Shown here: in pieces, positions 13,053-19,371 of the stretch
Position numbering within the stretch: the first letter of the stretch is position 1
Layout: each line of letters opens with the position of its first letter
Origin: Ovoidimarina sp039190895
Lineage (GTDB): Bacteria; Pseudomonadota; Alphaproteobacteria; Rhodobacterales; Rhodobacteraceae
Assembly: GCA_039190895.1 (NCBI GenBank)
Contig: JBCCXY010000066.1
Location: forward strand, 1 to 20,771
Length of the DNA: 20,771 nucleotides
Reading direction: 5' to 3'
Made by a program: the position numbers and the translations under genes
The notes under the pieces: generated by a model
The model's database searches: none
What the model saw: only the letters and a program-made list of their open reading frames with translations
Told to the model about the DNA's origin: nothing

Positions 13053-14400
13053 CCTGTGCCCTGACGCCCTGCGCGCCTACCTCGAAACCGCGAGCCTTGA
13101 TGAGGTGGAGTGCATCATCTCCGACCTTCCCGGCATCGCCCGAGGCAAGGCCATGCCCGCCACGAAATTCGCGCGCCAGACGCACCTCTACCTACCGATC
13201 TCAATCTATTACCAAACCATCACCGGCGACTGGTCAGAGGCGGGGGATGAGGACTACACCGAACCCGACATGATCCTGAAGCCCGACTTCAGCACTGCCA
13301 CCGCCGCGCCCTGGGCAGCGGACGGCACGGTTCAGGTCATCCACGACGCGTATGACCAAAAGGGCGATCCCGTCGAGATGGCCCCCCGCAACGTCCTCAA
13401 ACGAATCTGCGCCCTCTACCGCGCCAAAGGGTGGGAGCCGATCGTGGCCCCGGAGATGGAGTTCTACCTCGTCGCCCGCAACACCGACCCGCGCCAGCCG
13501 GTCGAAGCGATGATGGGCCGCACCGGGCGCCCCGCCGCCGCCCGGCAGGCGTATTCCATGAGCGCCGTGGACGAATACGGCCCCGTCATCGACGACATCT
13601 ACAACTTCGCCGAAACCCAGGGGTTTGAGATCGACGGCATCACCCAGGAAGGCGGCGCCGGGCAGGTGGAGATCAATCTCCGCCACGGCGATCCGGTGAA
13701 GCTCGCCGACGAGATATTCTTCTTCAAGCGCCTCATCCGCGAGGCCGCCCTGCGCCACGACTGCTTCGCCACCTTCATGGCCAAACCCATCGAGGGTGAG
13801 CCGGGCTCGGCCATGCACATCCACCATTCGATTGCCTCCACCGACGACGGCCGCAACCTGTTCGTTGGCCCCCAGGGCGGCGAGACCGACGCGTTCTACC
13901 ATTTCATCGGCGGCCTCCAGACCCACATGCCCGAAGTCATCGCGATCATGGCCCCCTACGTGAACAGCTACCGCCGCTACGTCCGCGACCACGCCGCGCC
14001 GATCAACCTCGCCTGGGGCCGCGACAACCGCACGACGGGCCTGCGCATCCCGGTGTCAGAGCCCGAGAGCCGCCGGGTCGAAAACCGCCTCGCCGGGATG
14101 GACTGCAACCCGTATCTCGGCATCGCCGCGTCGCTGGCCTGCGGATATGTCGGGCTGATCAACGAAGAACGCCCCGGCCCGTCGTTCAAGGGCGACACCT
14201 ACGCGACCGCCGACAGCGACAATCCCTTGCCCAAAGCCATGTACGGCGCGTTGGAGCTATTTCAGGGCGCATCGCAGGTCCGTAAGGTCCTCGGTGAGCG
14301 GTTCTGCAACACCTACGAGGCCGTCAAACGCAGCGAATACGACGAGTTCCTGCAAGTCATCAGCCCGTGGGAGCGGGAGCACCTGCTGCTCAACGTCTGA
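13036..14400 (+). CDS. Second glutamine synthetase family protein, PuuA-like
   Basis: This 454-residue paralogue of the first synthetase has IISDLPGIARGKAMP (27-41), MEFYL (141-145), GQVEINL (209-215), FMAKPIEGEPGSAMHIHHS (247-265), NSYRRY (310-315), NRTTGLRIP (331-339), RRVENRLAGMDCNPYL (346-361) and a PuuA-like end, VLGERFCNTYEAVKRSE. It keeps the catalytic glutamates and the ATP/glutamate-binding blocks. Compared with the first copy it has a longer N-terminus and an insert near 150-172 (RQPVEAMMGRTGRPAAARQA), so the two may use different amines or form a mixed assembly. ATG 13036 is preferred, because the upstream open frame is antisense-like overlap with the hydrolase gene. Its stop overlaps the oxidase ATG by one base. 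Confidence 0.93.
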   Translation: MTAWLDLCPDALRAYLETASLDEVECIISDLPGIARGKAMPATKFARQTHLYLPISIYYQTITGDWSEAGDEDYTEPDMILKPDFSTATAAPWAADGTVQVIHDAYDQKGDPVEMAPRNVLKRICALYRAKGWEPIVAPEMEFYLVARNTDPRQPVEAMMGRTGRPAAARQAYSMSAVDEYGPVIDDIYNFAETQGFEIDGITQEGGAGQVEINLRHGDPVKLADEIFFFKRLIREAALRHDCFATFMAKPIEGEPGSAMHIHHSIASTDDGRNLFVGPQGGETDAFYHFIGGLQTHMPEVIAIMAPYVNSYRRYVRDHAAPINLAWGRDNRTTGLRIPVSEPESRRVENRLAGMDCNPYLGIAASLACGYVGLINEERPGPSFKGDTYATADSDNPLPKAMYGALELFQGASQVRKVLGERFCNTYEAVKRSEYDEFLQVISPWEREHLLLNV

Positions 14401-15692
14401 TGGACGCCCTCTATCGCAACGACGAACGCGGTGCGTTTCCGAAAAGCTGGTACGCGGCAACAGCTGACATTCGCCCGCCCCGCCCGCCTCTGGACGGCGA
14501 TGCTCGGGCGGATGTCTGTGTCGTCGGCGCCGGGTTCACCGGTCTCTGCGCGGCGTTGGAGCTGCGGAAACGAGGGCTGTCGGTCATCGTGCTAGAGGCC
14601 CACCGCGCAGGCTTTGGCGCTTCGGGCCGCAATGGCGGGCAAGTGGGCTCCGGCTATAACAAAGACATGGCGTGGATCGAAAAGCGCCTCGGCGAGAACG
14701 CCGCCCGCGCCCTGTGGGACATGACCGAAGCCGCCAAGGACCAGGTCCGCCGCTTCGCCGCCGAACACGCCCCCGACGCCCGCTTCACTACGGGAGTCGC
14801 CCATGCAGGCTTCACCGACGCCGAGCGCCGCGAATTCGCCGAAGAGGTGGAGTTCACCGCCACCCGCTACGGCTACACCCAAGCCGAGGCGCTCGACCGT
14901 GCCGCCATCCAGGCGCTGGTCAAATCCGACCGCTACGCTGGCGGCGTAATCGACCGCGGCGCCGGCCATATCCACCCATTGCGCTACGCCCTCGGCCTTG
15001 CCCGCGCCGCCGAAGCTGCCGGTGTGCGCATCTGCGAAATGACCGAGGCAACCGCCGTCGAAGACGGCCGCGTCACGACGCCGACCGGCATGGTCCGGGC
15101 CGACCACATCATCCTCGAAGGCAACGGCTACCTCCCCAACCTCAACGGCAAAGTCGCCGCCCGCGTGATGCCCATCAACAGCTTCATCGCCGCGACCGAA
15201 CCACTCGACGACCCTCGTGCCGTCCTCGCCGAGGACATCGCCGTCGCCGACACCCGCTTCGTTGTGAATTACTACCGCATGAGCGAGGACAACCGCTTCC
15301 TCTTCGGCGGGCGCGAGGCCTACACCCTCGGCTTCCCCACCAACATCAACCCGCCGCTATACCGCCGCATGATCAAGCTGTTCCCACAGTTGGAGGGCGT
15401 GAAGATCGACTACACTTGGGGCGGTTCCCTCGGCATTACCTGGACGCGCCTCCCCATGGTGGCCCGCGTGGGCAAAACCATCCTCACGGCGTCCGGCTTT
15501 TCCGGCCACGGCGTCGCCCTTTCCGGCTTCACCGGCACCGTCATGGCCGAAGCCATCGCAGGCCAGGCAGGCCGCTTCGACATCCTCAGCCAGCTCCCCC
15601 TCCGCGACTTCCCCGGTGGCGCGGCCTTCCGCGCGCCGCTGCTGACGCTGGCGATGACCTGGTACGGCCTGCGGGACCGCTTGGGCCTCTAG
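14400..15692 (+). CDS. FAD-dependent amine oxidoreductase, PuuB-like
   Basis: This 430-residue DAO-fold flavoenzyme has the dinucleotide-binding motif DVCVVGAGFTGLCAALEL (38-55), acidic Glu66 ending the second strand (VIVLE), and ASGRNGGQVGSG (74-85), which is typical of PuuB/OrdL oxidases. Its N-terminus (residues 1-20, ending PKSWYAA) is also PuuB-like. The C-terminal GFSGHGVALSGFTGTVMAEAI is the second FAD-contacting block. PuuB oxidises gamma-glutamylputrescine to the aldehyde, releasing ammonia and peroxide. Here the substrate would be whichever amine the synthetases glutamylate. ATG 14400 overlaps the synthetase stop (TGATG), and the longer open frame from 14367 would lie inside the synthetase. 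The gene is followed after three bases by repeat copy 2. Confidence 0.92.
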   Translation: MDALYRNDERGAFPKSWYAATADIRPPRPPLDGDARADVCVVGAGFTGLCAALELRKRGLSVIVLEAHRAGFGASGRNGGQVGSGYNKDMAWIEKRLGENAARALWDMTEAAKDQVRRFAAEHAPDARFTTGVAHAGFTDAERREFAEEVEFTATRYGYTQAEALDRAAIQALVKSDRYAGGVIDRGAGHIHPLRYALGLARAAEAAGVRICEMTEATAVEDGRVTTPTGMVRADHIILEGNGYLPNLNGKVAARVMPINSFIAATEPLDDPRAVLAEDIAVADTRFVVNYYRMSEDNRFLFGGREAYTLGFPTNINPPLYRRMIKLFPQLEGVKIDYTWGGSLGITWTRLPMVARVGKTILTASGFSGHGVALSGFTGTVMAEAIAGQAGRFDILSQLPLRDFPGGAAFRAPLLTLAMTWYGLRDRLGL

Positions 15693-15695
15693 CAA

Positions 15696-15770
15696 CGGTG
15701 GGCAAAACTGCCCACCCTACCGGACAACTCGTCGCGCGCAAAGGGCGTAGGGTGGGCAATCTGCCCACCG
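15696..15770. repeat. Intergenic double-palindrome repeat, copy 2
   Basis: The left arm (15697-15720) and right arm (15747-15769) are inverted copies of the same consensus as copy 1 with one extra base in the left arm, flanked by C and G. The spacer is 26 bases. It starts three bases after the oxidase stop and lies 110 bases before the DegT-family gene. Confidence 0.85.
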
Positions 15771-15880
15771 CCCACGGCCCGACAAAATTGTAACAGCCGC
15801 AATTTGGGCATGCACGGTTTGTTAATTCATGATACGGAAAAACCGAAACTGATGTTCATGAAAGCTGAAAGTAGGTCCCC
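15771..15880 (+). promoter_or_regulatory. AT-rich leader with possible promoter of the DegT-family gene
   Basis: This 110-bp stretch is clearly AT-richer than its surroundings. TTGGGC (15804-15809) and CATGAT (15828-15833), 18 bases apart, are a weak -35/-10 candidate, and TTAATT lies between them. TTCATGA occurs twice (15826-15832 and 15855-15861), 29 bases apart, close to three helical turns, which could suit a regulator. GTAGG precedes the ATG by five bases. Confidence 0.35.
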
Positions 15881-17074
15881 ATGACCAGCGCCCCCAACAG
15901 CTACGACGCCGAACCCATCCCCGCCGCCGCCTGGGATGAGGTCCAGCGCCTCCTCTCTTCCGGAGACCTGTTCCGCTACACCTCCACCGAGGACGCGCCT
16001 GTCACCCTCCTCGAACGTGAATTTGCGCAGATGATGGGCAGCAAGTACGCCCTCGCCGTCGCCTCCTGCTCCGCCGCGCTGTTCCTGTCTATGAAGGCGC
16101 TAGACCTCCGCCCCGGCGCCCGTGTCCTGATCCCCGCCTTCACTTTCGCCGCCGTTCCCTCCGCCGTGGTCCACGCCGACTGCGTGCCGGTCCTGGTCGA
16201 GGTCAGCGAAAACTACCGCATCGACATGGACGACTTCGCCGCCAAGCTCGACGACAGCATCGACGCCGTCCTGATCTCCCACATGCGCGGCCACACCTCG
16301 GACATGGATGGCATCATGGACCTGGCCGACGCCGCCGGGGTACCGGTGATCGAGGATGCCGCCCATTCGCTGGGCACGACATGGCATGGGCGGAACATCG
16401 GGACGCTCGGCAAGATCGGATGCTTCTCGTTCCAGTCCTACAAGCTCGTCAACGCAGGCGAAGGCGGGATCCTGATCACCGACGACGGCGACCTGATCGC
16501 CCGCGCCGTGATCATGTCCGGCGCCTATGAGCACAACTGGAAGAAACACCCCGTCCTGCAGGACCACTTCGCCACCTGGCAAAACAAGCTCCCGCTGTAC
16601 AACACGCGGCTCAGCAACCTCTCCGCCGCAATCGTGCGCCCGCAACTCGCCGAAGTCCCCCGCCGTGTCCGCGACGGCCGCGCGAACCACGACTTCGTCG
16701 CCGACCTCCTGAACCAGTCCCCCGCCCTGCATGTCCCCGACAAGCTGCCCCCTGAAGACCGGGCTCCGGATTCAATCCAGTTCAACCTCGTGGGCCTGTC
16801 GGACGCCGAAGTCGACACCTTAGTGACTGCGGCGGGTGAGCGCGAGGTCAAGGTCCAGGTCTTCGGCCACTCCGCCGACAACGCCCGCGCCTTCTGGAAT
16901 TGGGAGTTCCTGGGCCCCCAGCCCGACCTTCCCCAAACCCGTGCCATGTTGATGCGCGCCTGCGACGTCCGCTTACCCGCCCGATTGACCCGGGACGAAT
17001 GCACCTACATCGCCGAGGCTCTTGTCGCCGCCGCCGACATCGCGCTGGCCTCCCGCACGCCGCAAGTCGCCTGA
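15881..17074 (+). CDS. DegT/DnrJ/EryC1/StrS-family PLP aminotransferase
   Basis: This 397-residue aminotransferase has the family hallmarks: AVASCSAALFLSMKALDLRPG (59-79) for phosphate binding, IPAFTFAAVPSAV (84-96), VIEDAAHSLG (156-165) with Asp159 facing the pyridine nitrogen, and FSFQSYKLVNAGEGG (182-196), in which Lys188 would hold PLP. Family members usually transfer amino groups from glutamate to keto-sugars in polysaccharide or antibiotic synthesis, but no sugar gene is near. Here it follows the gamma-glutamylation genes in the same direction, so it may act on a keto or aldehyde product of that pathway. That is only suggested by position. The conserved C-terminal sugar-binding region looks reduced, ending in an alanine-rich helix. 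Repeat copy 3 follows its stop. Confidence 0.88.
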   Translation: MTSAPNSYDAEPIPAAAWDEVQRLLSSGDLFRYTSTEDAPVTLLEREFAQMMGSKYALAVASCSAALFLSMKALDLRPGARVLIPAFTFAAVPSAVVHADCVPVLVEVSENYRIDMDDFAAKLDDSIDAVLISHMRGHTSDMDGIMDLADAAGVPVIEDAAHSLGTTWHGRNIGTLGKIGCFSFQSYKLVNAGEGGILITDDGDLIARAVIMSGAYEHNWKKHPVLQDHFATWQNKLPLYNTRLSNLSAAIVRPQLAEVPRRVRDGRANHDFVADLLNQSPALHVPDKLPPEDRAPDSIQFNLVGLSDAEVDTLVTAAGEREVKVQVFGHSADNARAFWNWEFLGPQPDLPQTRAMLMRACDVRLPARLTRDECTYIAEALVAAADIALASRTPQVA

Positions 17075-17076
17075 CA

Positions 17077-17156
17077 GCGGTGGGCAAATTGCCCACCCTA
17101 CCGGACAGCAGACCCGTCGACCTCAACAGGCGTAGCATGGGCAATCTGCCCGCCGC
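17077..17156. repeat. Intergenic double-palindrome repeat, copy 3 (right arm decayed)
   Basis: The left arm (17077-17101) matches copy 1 perfectly. The right arm (17132-17156) has at least three changes (GTAGCATGGG in place of GTAGGGTGGG, and CCCGCC in place of CCCACC). The 30-base spacer begins CGGACAGCAGACCCGTC, similar to that of copies 1 and 2. It fills the gap between the convergent DegT-family and LysR genes and could serve both as terminator. Confidence 0.8.
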
Positions 17157-17162
17157 CCGCCC

Positions 17163-18128
17163 TCACAAAACGCGCAGGCTGTCTCCAAGAAACGGCAACT
17201 GCGCCCGCGCCGGGCCGACGATCAGGTCCTCGATCAGCGGCCTCAGCCGCGCTGCAAGGTCCTTGGGCATGCCCCAAAGCGCCTCTTCCCGCGCGACCAG
17301 AGAAATCCGCCGGCTGATTGGGGCGACCGGCAACGGCAAGACATCCACCTGCCCAAGAAAGCGCTCCGCCCGCAGCACCCCAAGAGGCGTCAGGATCGCC
17401 CACCCGGCCCCTTCCGAGATCATCGCCAGAATCGCGTGATAGCTGTCCAATTCATACCGGGACCGCACCGTCAGCCCCTCTGTCGCCAGGTGATCCGCAA
17501 TCTGCCGCCCCATCAAATGCCGCGAGGTGTAGCGGATGAACGGCGTCGCACTCAGAACCTCCCGCGCATCGCCCTTGACCAAACCCTTCGGCGCGACGGC
17601 CACGAAGGGCTCTTCCATCAGGGGATGAACCTCCATCCCCGTGGCATTCACGCTCTCCGCCGCGACGACGATATCCAGCGCCTTCGCCTCCAGTAGATCG
17701 TACAATCGGTGACTTGGCCCCGTCTCAAGCAGAAACCGCGTGCCATCCAGCAGCCCGCCCATCTCGGCCAGCAACCTCGGGCTTACGTTCGCATCGAAAT
17801 CCTCGATCATCCCAAGGCTCAGCGAGGCCAGCCGCGACAGATCCCGCGTCGCCAGTTCGGCCCGCGCGGCCTCCGCCTCATTCAGGATCGTCTGTGCCCT
17901 CCGCCGAAACAGCGCCCCGGCCGAGGTCAGAGTCATCGGCCGAACCGACCGATCGAACAGCGCAACGCCCAGCCCGGCCTCCAGATTGGTGATCTGCTGA
18001 CTGACCGCCGAAGGGCTCGCGCCCAACCGCCGGGCGGCGGCCGAGATCGACAACTCCTCCGCCGTCGCGGCGAACACCTCGATCCCCCACAGCGTAAACC
18101 GGCCGGATTTATCCACGTCGCGCCCCAT
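17163..18128 (-). CDS. LysR-family transcriptional regulator
   Basis: This LysR-type regulator would be 321 residues from ATG 18128, or 338 from ATG 18179. The helix-turn-helix covers about 13-72 (LWGIEVFAATAEELSISAAA, RRLGASPSAVSQQITNLEAG, LGVALFDRSVRPMTLTSAG), and the effector domain starts SLGMIEDFDANVSPRLL. The shorter start is chosen because LysR helix-turn-helix domains begin near the N-terminus and because it leaves 65 bp to the divergent ArsR gene. On the minus strand, TAATAT near 18178-18183 could then be its -10 box. Neither start has a clear ribosome binding site. Position suggests that it controls the gamma-glutamylation cluster or the ArsR pair, but no target is proven. Confidence 0.9.
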   Translation of the reverse strand: MGRDVDKSGRFTLWGIEVFAATAEELSISAAARRLGASPSAVSQQITNLEAGLGVALFDRSVRPMTLTSAGALFRRRAQTILNEAEAARAELATRDLSRLASLSLGMIEDFDANVSPRLLAEMGGLLDGTRFLLETGPSHRLYDLLEAKALDIVVAAESVNATGMEVHPLMEEPFVAVAPKGLVKGDAREVLSATPFIRYTSRHLMGRQIADHLATEGLTVRSRYELDSYHAILAMISEGAGWAILTPLGVLRAERFLGQVDVLPLPVAPISRRISLVAREEALWGMPKDLAARLRPLIEDLIVGPARAQLPFLGDSLRVL

Positions 18129-18193
18129 GCGGTGGACGCTACGCGGGGTTGGACGGATTGACGAGGCCTTCAGATTCATATTACCAATCAGTT
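18129..18193. promoter_or_regulatory. Divergent LysR / ArsR promoter gap
   Basis: Only 65 bp separate the two start codons. Rightward, CATATT (18177-18182) lies 11 bases before the ArsR ATG and there is no ribosome binding site, which fits a leaderless mRNA. TTGACG (18158-18163) is a good -35, but only 13-15 bases from the possible -10 boxes. Leftward, TAATAT overlaps the same positions. The two promoters would therefore overlap and compete. Confidence 0.3.
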
Positions 18194-18541
18194 ATGGAAT
18201 CATCTGGTTATGAAAACCTCGACGGTGTGTTCTCCGCACTTGCCGACCCCACCCGCCGGGCCATCCTCGCACGACTTGCGCATGGCGAAGCCTCGGTCCT
18301 TGAACTCGCCGAACCGTTTGAGATCAGCCAACCCGCCGTCTCCAAACACCTGAAGGTTTTGGAGCGTGCGGGCCTGATCCAACGCGCCGTTGATCGACAG
18401 CGCCGCCCCGCGCGGCTCACGCCAGAGCCGATGACGGACGCGATCCGCTGGCTCGAAGACCTTCGCAGCTTCTGGCAGGGCAGCTTTGACCAGCTTGACG
18501 CCCTTCTCGAAGATCTGAAGACCACGCGAAAGGACAGCTGA
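18194..18541 (+). CDS. ArsR-type winged-helix transcriptional regulator
   Basis: This 115-residue regulator opens MESSGYENLDGVFSALADPT then RRAILARLAHGEASVLELAE, followed by the recognition region ISQPAVSKHLKVLERAGLIQ and the wing RAVDRQRRPARLTPEPM. It lacks the CxC metal site of classical ArsR proteins, so it is of the metal-independent subgroup often paired with SRPBCC genes. ATG 18194 is chosen because the family starts a few residues before the SALADPTRR block; longer starts would run into the LysR promoter. It overlaps the next gene by one base (TGATG at 18539-18543), so the two are translated together and are probably auto-repressed. Confidence 0.92.
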   Translation: MESSGYENLDGVFSALADPTRRAILARLAHGEASVLELAEPFEISQPAVSKHLKVLERAGLIQRAVDRQRRPARLTPEPMTDAIRWLEDLRSFWQGSFDQLDALLEDLKTTRKDS

Positions 18542-19035
18542 TGACCGACCTTCCGACCTATGTGCTGGACCGCACCTTCGACGCCCCGGCCTCACTTGTC
18601 TGGCGTGCGTGGACGGATCCCGAGTTGGTGCCGCGCTGGTACGGGCCCGGCGTCACGAGCATCGTCCACAAGATGGATGTCCGCGTAGGAGGTGTTTGGT
18701 TGCACGAGATGCGCTGGGGTGACACGGCGCATTTCCAGCGGATGGAGTACACGGCGGTCGAGGAACCGGCGCACCTGCATTGGCTGCACCACACAACGAA
18801 CGAAGCGTGGGAGACGGTGCCAAACCCGCAGATGCCCGGCTGGCCACGAACGCTGGACACGAACGTGACCTTCACCGAGGCGGACGGTCAGACTGCAATG
18901 AAGATGACATGGACCCCGCACGATCCTACGCCGGAAGAGATCGAGACGTTCAAGTCGGCGATGGAGGGCATGTCCATGGGCTGGGGCAAGGGTATGGATG
19001 TCATGGCAGAAATCCTCGCCGAACTGCAGGCTTAG
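18541..19035 (+). CDS. SRPBCC / AHSA1-family protein
   Basis: This 164-residue protein has the AHSA1-type START-like fold: an N-terminal strand VLDRTFDAPASLVWRAWTDP (8-27), then PELVPRWYGP and the middle strands VGGVWLHEMRW and HLHWLHHTT, with the long C-terminal helix EEIETFKSAMEGMSMGWGKG. These proteins form a deep hydrophobic pocket and bind small lipophilic ligands; a few act on Hsp90 or as hydrolase-like enzymes. In bacteria they very often sit in an operon with a metal-free ArsR regulator, as here, and are thought to act as sensor or sink for its effector. The ligand is unknown. Confidence 0.92.
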   Translation: MTDLPTYVLDRTFDAPASLVWRAWTDPELVPRWYGPGVTSIVHKMDVRVGGVWLHEMRWGDTAHFQRMEYTAVEEPAHLHWLHHTTNEAWETVPNPQMPGWPRTLDTNVTFTEADGQTAMKMTWTPHDPTPEEIETFKSAMEGMSMGWGKGMDVMAEILAELQA

Positions 19036-19371
19036 GGACGAACAAAGCCCCGTGGCGGTTGGGCGTCTCTCCGCGCGGATTCAAGGCCGAAGGCCGCCGC
19101 GCATCGCCGGGCCCACCCGAGGCCCGGCGATAGGGCTGCCACAAGCGCATCGCTCGGGACGAAAGCGGGACCCTTCGATAAAGTGCTGCGAACACTGGTC
19201 AGGATCGCCGGTCCTGGGCCCGGCGAGGCGCGGCTAGGCTCGCGGATCACGTTGCTGTCGAGCCCGTCCGTTTTCACGACAGAGCACCGTATTCCCCGAT
19301 CAATCTGGCCGAGGGGCAATTGCCTGTTCACCCCACCCCGCGTAGCGTTCGCGCAGATCAGGAGGTCCGCC
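19036..19371. other. 336-base non-coding stretch with GC-rich hairpins
   Basis: This gap lies between the SRPBCC gene and the class III aminotransferase. It contains two GC-rich hairpins (19103-19131 and 19206-19225). The rest shows no RNA gene or protein I can support. The aminotransferase frame is open back to 19183, but that extension has no family similarity. A promoter for the aminotransferase should lie in the last 150 bases; I could not identify convincing boxes. Confidence 0.6.
19103..19131 (+). terminator. Perfect 11-bp GC-rich hairpin
   Basis: ATCGCCGGGCC (19103-19113) and GGCCCGGCGAT (19121-19131) form a perfect 11-bp stem with a 7-nt loop, 67 bases after the SRPBCC stop. There is no U tract. 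It may be a terminator or a REP-like dispersed element. A related imperfect repeat, CGCCGG (19206-19211) with CCGGCG (19220-19225), lies about 100 bases further on. Confidence 0.45.

Noticed and set aside
14672..15793. A 373-residue arginine/histidine/proline-rich ORF within the oxidase gene
   Set aside because: It is a high-GC shadow frame of the FAD oxidoreductase with no domain features.
12197..17156. The three double-palindrome repeats as a CRISPR array
   Set aside because: They are kilobases apart with genes in between, the spacing is irregular, and no cas genes are present.
19183..19371. A 63-residue extension of the class III aminotransferase
   Set aside because: The AGGAGGT site points to ATG 19372, and the extension has no family similarity.
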